This document shows positions 16,641 through 24,769 of a stretch of 64,000 bases of DNA, piece by piece. Within the stretch, counting starts at the first letter, position 1. The number at the start of each line of letters is the position of its first letter. The notes under the pieces are model-generated. The model saw only the letters and a program-made list of their open reading frames with translations. It searched no databases and was not told the DNA's origin. A program made the position numbers and the translations under genes. This DNA is from Sphingobium sp. JS3065 (GTDB taxonomy: Bacteria > Pseudomonadota > Alphaproteobacteria > Sphingomonadales > Sphingomonadaceae): contig NZ_CP102666.1 in NCBI RefSeq assembly GCF_026427355.1, forward strand, positions 62,001 to 126,000, read 5' to 3'.

Positions 16641-18935
16641 ATGGATCGGAATTCTGGACAATTGGTCAGCTGGCTGCTTGGCTCGCCACTCGATCCTCCC
16701 CCTCCGCTTGCCGCCGAGCTGAAGAACGGCCTGTTCACCTCCGTGCCCATATTCATGGGCGGGGTATTCAACACGCTGTTGGTCGCGGCCATCGCAGCCT
16801 GGCGCCATCCCACCCCGGTTTTCACGGGCTGGGTCCTTTTCGAAGCCGTTCTGGGCGTGATGCGCCTGACCTGTCTGGTGCGGGGCCGGAAGGCGATTCA
16901 GGCGGAACGGAAGCCGCCGCGTCATGCTGCGGCGCTGCTTTCCTGCGCCTGGTCCGCATCCGTGGGCGTTGGCACCTTCCTTTGCCTCCTCAATGGCGAC
17001 TGGATACTTGCAACGATTGCGTGCCTGTCCGCGGCGGCGATGATCTGCGGGATATGCCTGAGGAACTTCGGCACGCCCAGGCTGGCTGTCTTGATGGTCT
17101 GCGCGACGGTAGCCCCCTGCGCGATCGCGGGGTTGCTCGTGTCCGAACCGGTCCTGACGGTCATCAGCCTTCAGCTTCCGGTCTTTACATGGACCATCTT
17201 TATCGCGTCGTTCGGCCTTCACAAGATGCTCGTGTCCCGGATGGTCGCCTTGAGCGAACTCGAGCGCAGCCAGTCGCTCAATCGCACCATTCTGCAATCG
17301 AGTCCCGATCCTACCTTTCTCCTTGATGAGGCGCATCGACTGATCTTTTCCAACCCGCCGGGCCGGGAGTTGTTTGGAGAGGATGTGGCCTATGGCGAGC
17401 CATGGTTGTTCATGCTTCCCGCAGGCGACCGGGCGCGGGCTGAGGCGGTGCTTGAGCGGGCCCGGTCCGATCCTGCCAATCTGGTTGTCGAGTTGACCCG
17501 TCCTTCCGGTTCGAGCGCCTGGTTTGATATTGTCATCAACCGGACCGCAGCCGCATTGAAAGGCTTTGTCGTCGTCGCGCGCGATATCAGCGACCAGAAG
17601 GTGTCGGAGGAACGGGCGATCTGGATGGCCCGGCATGACGCGCTGACGGGACTGCCAAACCGCACCATATTGCAGGACCGGCTGGACAAAATTCTCGATC
17701 GTGGCGAGGCATCGGCCGGCGCAGCGTTGCTGATCGTCGATGTCGATAATTTCAAGACCATCAACGACAGCTTCGGACATGATTGCGGCGACGCGTTGCT
17801 GTGCACGGTAGCGCAGAGATTGCGCGCGACCCTCCGCGCAGACGATCTGGTGGCAAGAACGGGCGGCGACGAATTCACGCTTGTCATCGCCGCCGCCTGC
17901 GAAGCGGACGTGATCGAGACTGCCCGGCGGATTTACGGGCAGCTGGAGGCGCCGATGCGCCATCGAGGACTGCTGGTCGAATGCGGTGTAAGCATCGGGG
18001 CGAGCCTTGTCCCGCGCGATGGACGGAAACGTTCCGACATATTGAAGGCTGCGGACGTCGCCCTGTACGCGGCCAAGACGGACGGCCGCAGCCAGATCAA
18101 GATCTTTTCGCCTGCGATGCTGATTGAAGCGGAAAAGCCCAGGGCGATGATCGCATCTGCCCGGGACGCGCTGCAGCGCGACGCGGTCCTTCCCTATTAT
18201 CAACCCAAGGTGTCGCTGTACGACGGCAGGACCGTGGGCTTTGAAGCCTTGCTCCGCTGGCGGGACAAGGCAGGAACGATACGAAGCGCCGAGGCGCTTG
18301 TGGCCGCATTTGAGGATCCGACCCTGGGCGCCATGTTGAGCGATCGCATGCTGGCGCGAATTCTGGACGATATCGAACGGTGGGCGGGGGCAGGCGTGCC
18401 CTTTGGCCATGTGGCGTTCAACGTGAGCGGCATCGACCTGCGCCGATCGGCCTTTGCAGAGACGATACGCGCTCATTTGGTGTCTAGAAGCCTCCCGCCG
18501 CAATGTCTGCAGATTGAGGTCACCGAGCAGGTCTTTCTGGGCCGTGGTTCGGACCAGGTGCAAGAGGCGCTGCAGCGACTGAGCGACTGCGGGATACGGA
18601 TTGCGCTCGATGACTTCGGGACTGGCTATGGCTCGCTGTCCTGCCTCAATCGCTTTCCTGTCGACGCCCTCAAGGTCGATCGCTCGTTCGTCCGGCAGGT
18701 CGGTCGCGGGAGGGATGCGGAGGTCATTGCCTCGGCGATCATCGGCATGGGCCGCTCGCTCGGCCTCGAAATCGTTGCCGAAGGCATCGAAACCGCTGCC
18801 CAGGAAGCCTATCTGATGAATGCAGGATGCGACCTGGGACAAGGGTTTCTCTATTCGCCGGCCATCCCCGCTGACGGCGTGCCCGCCATCCTTGCGCATC
18901 AGGGCCAGGGTCTGCGGCAGGCGCTGCGAGCATAG
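16641..18935 (+). CDS. Membrane-bound GGDEF-EAL protein with PAS domain
   Basis: A 764-residue c-di-GMP enzyme. The N-terminal ~200 residues form about five to six transmembrane helices (a MASE-like sensor region), then a PAS domain (about 215-325, ILQSSPDPTFLLDEAHRLIF). The GGDEF domain is intact: GGDEF at about residue 408 preceded by the inhibitory I-site RADD exactly five residues before it. The EAL domain is also intact: EALLR near 535, FNVSG, EVTEQ, ALDDFGTG, LKVDRSF, VAEGIET and QGFLYSPA. Both synthesis and hydrolysis are possible, with product inhibition at the I-site. It faces the same way as the TA pair but is separated by 370 bases with no clear gene. Confidence 0.92.
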   Translation: MDRNSGQLVSWLLGSPLDPPPPLAAELKNGLFTSVPIFMGGVFNTLLVAAIAAWRHPTPVFTGWVLFEAVLGVMRLTCLVRGRKAIQAERKPPRHAAALLSCAWSASVGVGTFLCLLNGDWILATIACLSAAAMICGICLRNFGTPRLAVLMVCATVAPCAIAGLLVSEPVLTVISLQLPVFTWTIFIASFGLHKMLVSRMVALSELERSQSLNRTILQSSPDPTFLLDEAHRLIFSNPPGRELFGEDVAYGEPWLFMLPAGDRARAEAVLERARSDPANLVVELTRPSGSSAWFDIVINRTAAALKGFVVVARDISDQKVSEERAIWMARHDALTGLPNRTILQDRLDKILDRGEASAGAALLIVDVDNFKTINDSFGHDCGDALLCTVAQRLRATLRADDLVARTGGDEFTLVIAAACEADVIETARRIYGQLEAPMRHRGLLVECGVSIGASLVPRDGRKRSDILKAADVALYAAKTDGRSQIKIFSPAMLIEAEKPRAMIASARDALQRDAVLPYYQPKVSLYDGRTVGFEALLRWRDKAGTIRSAEALVAAFEDPTLGAMLSDRMLARILDDIERWAGAGVPFGHVAFNVSGIDLRRSAFAETIRAHLVSRSLPPQCLQIEVTEQVFLGRGSDQVQEALQRLSDCGIRIALDDFGTGYGSLSCLNRFPVDALKVDRSFVRQVGRGRDAEVIASAIIGMGRSLGLEIVAEGIETAAQEAYLMNAGCDLGQGFLYSPAIPADGVPAILAHQGQGLRQALRA

Positions 18936-19148
18936 GTGGGCGGGGCACTTTACGGCCTGTCGTGACCGGATCCAAAAGCAGGTACGAAGGCGGTGCGCGG
19001 CAGGGGAATGCTGCTCTGCGGACGGACTGCTCCGCTCCTATCGCTTGAGCCATCCTGCCCATTTCGCAAACAGGGGTCCCATCTTCAATAGTTTGTTACG
19101 GTTCGCATTTACCTCATTCATCGATATCATTCGCGAGGGACATGGAGG

Positions 19149-19622
19149 ATGATTTTGAAGCTTGCCGCGTTCACGCTTGGGTTGACGGTTGCGACAGGCG
19201 CCGCTGCCGCTCCGCTCCATCTCGTTTGCCTGGGCAATGGCTCGGCCAACAGGATCACCAGCAGTTCCGGTTCCGCTTGGGCCAGCAACGGCGCATCGGC
19301 CTGGGGGCAGGTGATCGGCACCCGCGACGTTCCTTTTGACGATCAGGTCAATATCGAGCTGGCGGACGACGGGACAGGTCAGATAAGGATGCCTCGCGCC
19401 ATGTTGCCGAAAATCCGCGGGGGAAAAGACGGCTGGTTCGAGGTCAGGGATGTCGTCAAGGGCCAGGATGAAATAACCGGCACCGTGCAGGTCAATGTTT
19501 TCAACTCCCCCAAGCTGCGGATCGACCGCATTCGCGGCCATCTCAGCCTCAGCGGAAAATCCGGCGATTATGCAGGGGTCTGCCGGCCTTATGATCCCGC
19601 CACCGTCCAGCGGGCATTCTGA
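19149..19622 (+). CDS. Secreted hypothetical protein, first gene of a small operon
   Basis: A 157-residue protein with a signal peptide (LKLAAFTLGLTVATGAAAA, cleavage near residue 21) and a mature part rich in Gly, Ser and Asn near its start, then beta-rich sequence (LRIDRIRGHLSLSGKSGDYAG). ATG 19149 has GAGGG about 9 nt upstream; an alternative TTG at 19155 has GGAGG 6 nt upstream and would remove only two residues. No enzyme motif is seen. Similar short secreted proteins are common in sphingomonads but unassigned. It precedes three tightly packed genes and is probably their operon leader. Confidence 0.7.
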   Translation: MILKLAAFTLGLTVATGAAAAPLHLVCLGNGSANRITSSSGSAWASNGASAWGQVIGTRDVPFDDQVNIELADDGTGQIRMPRAMLPKIRGGKDGWFEVRDVVKGQDEITGTVQVNVFNSPKLRIDRIRGHLSLSGKSGDYAGVCRPYDPATVQRAF

Positions 19623-19627
19623 TCGTC

Positions 19628-19918
19628 ATGCGGGCCGGCTTTATTCTCGCGAGCCTGATTGCCTTTCCTGCATCGTTGGTCGCGGCCCATCCGGGTGGAT
19701 TGAACGCGCAGGGTTGCCATAATGACCGCAAAACCGGCGGCTATCACTGCCATCGCGGAGAATCCGTAGCGACCCGCCGCCAGGCTCTGGCCGGTGGTGG
19801 AGGGGCATTTCCCAACTGTGCCTCAGCGCGCGCTGCTGGCGCGGCCCCTGTCAGGGTTGGCGAACCGGGTTATGGACGCCACCTGGACCGCGACGGTGAC
19901 GGCATAGGATGTGAATGA
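19628..19918 (+). CDS. Secreted YHYH/Excalibur calcium-binding protein
   Basis: A 96-residue protein. A signal peptide (residues 1-20, ending SLVAAHP) is followed by a GCHNDRKTGGYHCH motif of the YHYH type, and then a C-terminal Excalibur domain: FPNCASARAAGAAPVRVGEPGY ending in DRDGDGIGCE. The DxDxDGxxCE loop is a calcium-binding motif resembling an EF-hand. The first and last cysteines of the domain probably form a disulfide, so the protein acts outside the cytoplasm. It starts 5 bases after the preceding stop and its own stop overlaps the next start. Confidence 0.88.
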   Translation: MRAGFILASLIAFPASLVAAHPGGLNAQGCHNDRKTGGYHCHRGESVATRRQALAGGGGAFPNCASARAAGAAPVRVGEPGYGRHLDRDGDGIGCE

Positions 19919-20118
19919 TGCATCGGCCCATGCGATATGACCTTGTTGGCATTTTGCTGGAAAATGGAACCTTTCCCATTTTGCGCATGCCCGATGGTGG
20001 CGAGTGGCGGCTGGAAATCCGGAGGCGATACAGGCATCTGCTGGGTATGCGGGTGAAAGTGACGGGCACGAGAAACGGATTCGACATTCTGGCGGTCGAC
20101 CGTATCGAACGGGCATGA
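19915..20118 (+). CDS. DUF5818-like small protein
   Basis: A 67-residue protein (RYDLVGILLENGTFPILRMP, then GEWRLEIRRRYRHLLGMRVKVTG and FDILAVDRI). The pattern of short beta-strands suggests an OB-like barrel, and it resembles the DUF5818 family of sphingomonads. ATG 19915 overlaps the previous stop (ATGATG / TGA), indicating translational coupling. The function is unknown. Confidence 0.7.
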   Translation: MMHRPMRYDLVGILLENGTFPILRMPDGGEWRLEIRRRYRHLLGMRVKVTGTRNGFDILAVDRIERA

Positions 20119-20303
20119 CACGCGATCAGGAGCTCTGGGGGATGGCGGCCACGCTGCTTCGTCACCATGGCGACAAGGCCCCATTGCGGGTCGCTGAGCG
20201 TATCGGGGCCCTGGCGATGCAGGGGGAGATGGGCGGCGTGGAACTTTGGCGCGAAGTCGCCCGCCGGATGCTCGCCTTGACAGCCCAGGCCGGCAAGGCT
20301 TGA
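20115..20303 (+). CDS. DUF6961-like small helical protein
   Basis: A 62-residue protein (MTRDQELWGMAATLLRHHGD, then RVAERIGALAMQGEMGGVELWREVARR). It is all-helical, with the HG-x-A/R-V-A-E-RI-AL motif seen in DUF6961 proteins that are almost restricted to sphingomonads. ATG 20115 overlaps the preceding stop by the ATGA arrangement. It is the last gene of the 19149-20303 operon. The function is unknown. Confidence 0.75.
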   Translation: MTRDQELWGMAATLLRHHGDKAPLRVAERIGALAMQGEMGGVELWREVARRMLALTAQAGKA

Positions 20304-21030
20304 GGCTCGTTCGTCGCGCTGGCCCGGCTTGTGCATGATGCATGTCCTGCTGCGTTCATGCGCAGGCCGAAACAGGCGTGGCAATTGGTCGTCATCATCT
20401 CAGTCTCTGCCGATGGCGCAGGAATAAAGACCGGGAAGAGAGAATGTCCGTTCCCTTGCTATCATATGATAATTTTCTACGCGGCAGTCATGAATAACAG
20501 CGATCTAAAAGCGATAACTCGTGCGCTTGTAGGCGTGATCGAGCATAATGATGGACAGCGAAGGGCTTTCATCGCCGGATTTGTCTGCGCAGATCTTCCT
20601 CTCCATTCATCGGAGCGGGCCCGAAGCAATTTTCGTCTCGGACGGCGGACAAGGGAAGCGCTCAAATGAAGCAAATATATTCCTGATCGGACATCCGTCC
20701 GCGGTGCCGCGTAGAGCATGCGTTGAATCAGGCGCAGGACGCACGCTCTAATTCTTGGTTGTCGCATCGCTTCTGCGCAAAAGCGGGTTCCCACTTCTGC
20801 GCGCGATGCGCTGGGGCAAAAGCTAATCCGACGCGATCGGATCGCAACCCATCCCTGCTCCAGGCACCAGGGGCAGGCAAAGCCGGCAGATTTGATCAGC
20901 AAGATGCCGGCCTTGAACTTGAGCCGCGATGCGAACGCATATTTGGGCTGACTTCATGCTTCCGCCTTGTGCGGTTCATGAGGACAAGCCGTGGTTCTTG
21001 TGACCAGGAATAGCGGGATGGTTCCCATTT
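20304..21030. other. Intergenic stretch with palindromic repeat
   Basis: No confident gene lies in this 730-base stretch. A frame from ATG 20490 (NNSDLKAITRALVGVIEHND) is possible but unsupported. The stretch holds the composite palindromic repeat at 20713-20810 and a short hairpin around 20881-20911 with arms GCCGGCA and TGCCGGC. Confidence 0.5.
20713..20810. repeat. Composite palindromic intergenic repeat (alphaproteobacterial RPE-like)
   Basis: The first part, 20713-20749, has arms AGAGCATGCGT and ACGCACGCTCT. The second, 20763-20810, has arms CGCATCGCTTCTGCGC and GCGCGATGCG around AGCGGGTTCCCACTTCTG. The central AAAGCGGGTTCCCACTT motif is the hallmark of palindromic repeats scattered between genes in Rhizobiales and Sphingomonadales genomes. 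It is non-coding and probably one of many copies. Confidence 0.65.
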
Positions 21031-21207
21031 TCAGCGGGCAGCAGGGTGCCAGCCAGGTCTCAGCGTCTCTTCCACCTCCTCCAGAATCGAGAACAATTCA
21101 AGCGCTCCCACGTCATCGTGCCGGGACAAGGCGAGGGCGATCAGCTGCTCCACATAGGGCGGAGCGTGCGCTCCATATTGTCTGACCAGCTCTTGTGCAT
21201 TCAACAT
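21031..21207 (-). CDS. Small conserved-looking hypothetical protein (58 aa)
   Basis: A short gene starting at ATG 21207 and ending at TGA 21031 encodes a compact all-helical acidic protein (NAQELVRQYGAHAPPYVEQL, then ALALSRHDDVGALELFSILEE). AAGG lies 8 nt before the start. The periodic hydrophobics, codon choice and length resemble the family of tiny helical sphingomonad proteins that includes DUF6961 (QxGxxAPxYxxxxIxxAL, xxGD-x-xGxxxWxxIxxA). The function is unknown, and it is a stand-alone gene. Confidence 0.65.
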   Translation of the reverse strand: MLNAQELVRQYGAHAPPYVEQLIALALSRHDDVGALELFSILEEVEETLRPGWHPAAR

Positions 21208-21338
21208 GAGACGCCTTGGCTGATAAATGGTGAAGAACCATAAGCAGTCGGAGCAATCATATCCTGTTGTAAAGGATTGAAAGATGATCCTATCCTCTAT
21301 TTCATAGCATTCATATACGAATCGGAAAAGAGGCGCGG

Positions 21339-21671
21339 ATGGCTGACGTCGATTGGGAAGTCACAGAAAGCGGATCGATTGTGGCGGAGGCTGTGAGCCG
21401 CTCATTTGTCGCCCCCGCATCATCGCTGGTCGCCATAAGGATCGAGATTTCAGATACTGAAGGAGGCTCTGGCCGCGCGCATCAGTTTTTCGTGACATCT
21501 GATCTGGCCAGGTTGGTCGGCCGCCGATTGATGAAGGCCGCCGATGCCGTGGATCAGTATCGCAGCTGGGAACGCCGATGGCGCCCATCGCGCCTGAAGC
21601 TGGGTTGGACCTCCCGTCATCGTGTAAGCATGAGGGGCCCGCGGCGAAATTATATGGTTGCAGCTGAATGA
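21339..21671 (+). CDS. Hypothetical protein
   Basis: A 110-residue frame starting ATG 21339 with GAGG 6 nt upstream. Residues 1-80 look protein-like, with alternating strand and helix (SSLVAIRIEISD, then AHQFFVTSDLARLVGRRLMK). The basic C-terminal 30 residues (RRWRPSRLKLGWTSRHRVSM) look less natural and may result from a frameshift or a missed stop. No family is recognised. Small sphingomonad proteins with a similar VR-IEY...F-LTP-QA-LA plan exist, but I cannot assign it. Confidence 0.5.
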   Translation: MADVDWEVTESGSIVAEAVSRSFVAPASSLVAIRIEISDTEGGSGRAHQFFVTSDLARLVGRRLMKAADAVDQYRSWERRWRPSRLKLGWTSRHRVSMRGPRRNYMVAAE

Positions 21672-22352
21672 GAGATGGGCTGCGGCGCTGAGGCTTTTTG
21701 AACAGTCGATTTGACCGTCGTTGGACCTTGCGGCCGTCATTGGTGAATCGATCACTGTCCCCCTTTGTTGCGGCTGTCCCAAGCACAACGGCCCATTTGG
21801 GCAATTGACGGCTCGTCCGCCGAGAGCGCAAAAAAATGGCCTGGCCAAAAGCCATTCTGATCTTCTGCTGCTTTCCTTCTCATTGGAAATGAGCCTGACG
21901 CCCCGCAAATTTGCGGAACGTGATTGCCTTCTCTCATCGCTCGCGGCCGGCTTGCCCCGAGGGAGCGAGTGCATTGCTGATCCTGTGGCTCGTGGGCCAG
22001 CGGGGAGATCTGCCGGGCCGATGCCCGCGCCCCGGCAATCGGTCTATGCGCCATGGCCTATGCTGACTCCTGATGGTGACGGCCTACCCTCCAGTGGGGA
22101 GCGGTGGCGGTCGCTCCTGACGGTGAGTGACCATGGAGGCGCGTTCGATGCGGTGAGTTCCGGCTTTGCCGAACCTTGCGTGCCTGCAGTCTGTTCAAAC
22201 ATTCGCTGGGCAATCGCGCTTCATCGCAAAATTGGAATCCTGAGCTCGTACCCCCGTAGGAGATTTCCGCCGCGTCTGCGGTGGCAATGGCAAGTCAAAC
22301 ATGGCACAGACGCTCCGATTCCTGGTCCCTTTCCAAAAGGATGCGATCAATC
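21672..22352. other. Intergenic region upstream of glmU
   Basis: A 680-base segment. A long frame exists on the plus strand (21721-22356), but its composition is unlike a protein and it runs into glmU in another frame. No riboswitch or terminator was recognised. It probably contains the glmU promoter. Confidence 0.4.
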
Positions 22353-23702
22353 GTGACCCTCATTCGCCCACTTGCCGTCATCATTCTTGCCGCAGGGCAG
22401 GGCACGCGCATGAAGTCGGCCCGGCACAAGGTGCTGCACCCTGTCGCCGGCCGTCCCATGCTGCTGCATCTGCTTGCCAGCGTCGGGGAGCTCCAGCCTG
22501 AGCGGCGGATCGTCGTGGTCGGCGCGGGACGCGAGCAGGTCCAAAGAGCGATAGCCGAGACGGACGCGAGAATCGTGGTTCAGGAAGAGCAGTTTGGGAC
22601 CGGTCACGCGGTAGCGCAGGCGCGGGATGCGCTTGGCGGCTTTGCGGGCGACATTCTCATTCTCTATGGTGATGTTCCGCTGGTTCGGCCGGAGACGCTG
22701 GCGGCCATGCTCGAGCGCCTCAACCGGGAGGACCAGCCGCGAGCGGTTGTGCTCGGTTTCCGGCCAGCGGATGCTGCGGCCTATGGACGGATCATAGCCG
22801 ATGGTGATGGCGTCATTGAAAAAATGGTGGAATATAAGGACGCCGATGCTGCCGAACGCGCGGTGACGCTTTGCAATTCGGGGTTGATGGCCGTTCGGTC
22901 GGCCGACCTGTTTGGGCTGCTCGACAGGATCGGTAATGATAATGCTGCGGGCGAATATTATCTCCCCGACATCGTCATGCTGCCTGGCGCGCCAAGTGCC
23001 GTGATCGAGGCGGAGGCCTGGGAAGTCGCTGGCGTTAACAGCCGGGTGGAACTGGCCGGGGTCGAGGCTTTGTGGCAGGACCGCCGCCGTGCTGAAGCCA
23101 TGCGGGACGGGGCTACGCTGATCGCGCCCGAAACAATATTCTTCAGCTACGACACAGTGCTCGGCCGGGATGTCGTGGTGGAACCGAACGTGGTTTTCGG
23201 ACCTGGGGTCACGATTGCGGAGGACGTGACCATCCATGCTTTCTCGCACATCGAAGGCGCCACCATCGGCAAGGGCGCACAGGTCGGCCCCTATGCCCGG
23301 CTAAGACCCGGCGCGGCGATCGGCAGCAAGGCCAAGGTCGGCAATTTCGTCGAGATCAAGCAGGCTGGGCTCGGCGAAGGCGCCAAGGTAAACCACCTGT
23401 CCTATATCGGGGACACGCAGATAGGCGAGGGCGCCAATGTCGGTGCAGGCACCATAACCTGCAATTATGATGGCTTCCGCAAACACCGGACCGAAATTGG
23501 CGCGGGCGCCTTCATCGGGTCTAACAGCGCCCTGGTGGCGCCGGTGCGTATCGGAAATGGAGCCATCGTCGCGGCGGGGAGCGTCGTGACGCAGGATGTG
23601 GCCGCCGATGCCCTTTGCCTCGTCCGTCCACTTCAGGAAGAAAAGCCGGGCTGGGCTGAACAATTCCGGGAAAAGTCGCAGGCGCGAAAAGCGGCCGGAT
23701 AA
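22353..23702 (+). CDS. glmU: Bifunctional GlmU (GlcN-1-P acetyltransferase / GlcNAc-1-P uridyltransferase)
   Basis: A 449-residue enzyme. The N-terminal nucleotidyltransferase shows LAAGQGTRMKS near the start, QEEQFGTGHAV and LYGDVPL. The C-terminal left-handed beta-helix has hexapeptide repeats and RLRPGAAIGSKAKVGNFVEI, KVNHLSYIGD and GAGTITCNYDG. It makes UDP-GlcNAc from GlcN-1-P, acetyl-CoA and UTP, for peptidoglycan, LPS and polysaccharide. GTG 22353 is preferred; AAAAGGA lies 11 nt upstream. The stop overlaps the next start (TAATG). With glmS at 46350 it supplies the amino-sugar precursor for the polysaccharide locus in this window. Confidence 0.95.
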   Translation: MTLIRPLAVIILAAGQGTRMKSARHKVLHPVAGRPMLLHLLASVGELQPERRIVVVGAGREQVQRAIAETDARIVVQEEQFGTGHAVAQARDALGGFAGDILILYGDVPLVRPETLAAMLERLNREDQPRAVVLGFRPADAAAYGRIIADGDGVIEKMVEYKDADAAERAVTLCNSGLMAVRSADLFGLLDRIGNDNAAGEYYLPDIVMLPGAPSAVIEAEAWEVAGVNSRVELAGVEALWQDRRRAEAMRDGATLIAPETIFFSYDTVLGRDVVVEPNVVFGPGVTIAEDVTIHAFSHIEGATIGKGAQVGPYARLRPGAAIGSKAKVGNFVEIKQAGLGEGAKVNHLSYIGDTQIGEGANVGAGTITCNYDGFRKHRTEIGAGAFIGSNSALVAPVRIGNGAIVAAGSVVTQDVAADALCLVRPLQEEKPGWAEQFREKSQARKAAG

Positions 23703-24553
23703 TGGCACAGCCCTTCAGCTGGCGCTTGATGGGGGCGCTGTTGCTGCTCTTCGCCATGATGGGAGGGGTGATCCTTCGGCTGGTCGGCAACGCCCGGGCG
23801 ATGCCGGTCGTCCGTCATCTGGAGATCGCCCTGCCCTTTCCGAAGGACGCGCATCGTCAGCCGATAACGCTCGCGCTCATGACCGATACGCATGTGGGGC
23901 CTGAAAACAGTCCCGAGCGCATGGCGCGCATCGTGGATCAGGTGAATGCGCTCAAGCCCGATCTCGTCGTGCTTGGTGGTGATTATATAGCGGACGCGAA
24001 GGGCGGCGGCGCCTATGGGCCCGCTGCAAGCATCGCGCCATTTGCCCGTTTGCGGGCAAGGCTGGGGGTGGTGGCGGTATTGGGCAATCACGACAGCCCG
24101 AGCCATTCGCGCATTGACCGGCGTCAATGGCATGACCTGTTCGCCGCGATCGGCATCCGTCTGCTTGACAATCAGGCCGTGCGCCGCGGTCCGCTCGCAC
24201 TAGGAGGGCTGCGCGATATTTATACCGGCAGACCGGATATCCCCGGCACGCTCGAGCAGATGCAGGCCCTGGGCGGGGTTCGCGTCGTTTTGTCGCACGG
24301 GCCAGATGTTTTTCCCCAGCTGCCGGATCAGCCCATGCTTGCCCTGGTTGGACACACGCATTGCGGGCAGGTCGCCTTCCCATTCCTCGGCATCGTCAAC
24401 GTGCCGTCCCGGTACGGTACGCGCTATGCCTGCGGCATCTATCGTGAGGGCGCCCGGACCATGGTGGTGTCGGGCGGGGTTGGCACCAGCCGTTTGCCCA
24501 TCAGGATGCTGGCGCCGCCGGACCTTTGGCTGATCACCATTCATCCGCAGTGA
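23702..24553 (+). CDS. Membrane-anchored calcineurin-like metallophosphoesterase
   Basis: A 283-residue protein with an N-terminal transmembrane helix (LMGALLLLFAMMGGVILRLV) and a metallophosphoesterase domain. Metal ligands are in LMTDTHVG, LGGDYIAD, LGNHDSP, LSHGPD and GHTHCGQV, the full two-metal set. The family (YaeI/YkuE-like) includes lipid-linked and periplasm-facing phosphoesterases; the substrate here is unknown. The start overlaps the glmU stop by one base, so the two are co-translated. A role near lipid A or lipid-linked glycan metabolism is possible but only inferred. Confidence 0.88.
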   Translation: MAQPFSWRLMGALLLLFAMMGGVILRLVGNARAMPVVRHLEIALPFPKDAHRQPITLALMTDTHVGPENSPERMARIVDQVNALKPDLVVLGGDYIADAKGGGAYGPAASIAPFARLRARLGVVAVLGNHDSPSHSRIDRRQWHDLFAAIGIRLLDNQAVRRGPLALGGLRDIYTGRPDIPGTLEQMQALGGVRVVLSHGPDVFPQLPDQPMLALVGHTHCGQVAFPFLGIVNVPSRYGTRYACGIYREGARTMVVSGGVGTSRLPIRMLAPPDLWLITIHPQ

Positions 24554-24769
24554 GCGCTGGCCGGGGCCATCCCGCACCATGCCCGACAGGCTGATCGATC
24601 CCCTCAGACGCCACATCGGAGGACAGGCCGCTGGGGGGGGTACGGATCCCTTCTGCGCCGGCTATCGCTGGACCGTCAAATCCAGCACGGGACTGAGCAT
24701 CGAACCGATCTACATAATTTCATAACCGTCACGAGATTAGGCAGGGGCGTCTTCAAAAAAACGGGGGTA

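Noticed and set aside
16635..18899. 754-codon open frame on the minus strand
   Set aside because: It lies opposite the GGDEF-EAL gene with intact catalytic motifs; it has no domain of its own.
21721..22356. 211-codon open frame on the plus strand upstream of glmU
   Set aside because: Low-complexity, Pro/Ser/Arg-rich sequence, no ribosome site or domain, and it overlaps the glmU start in another frame.
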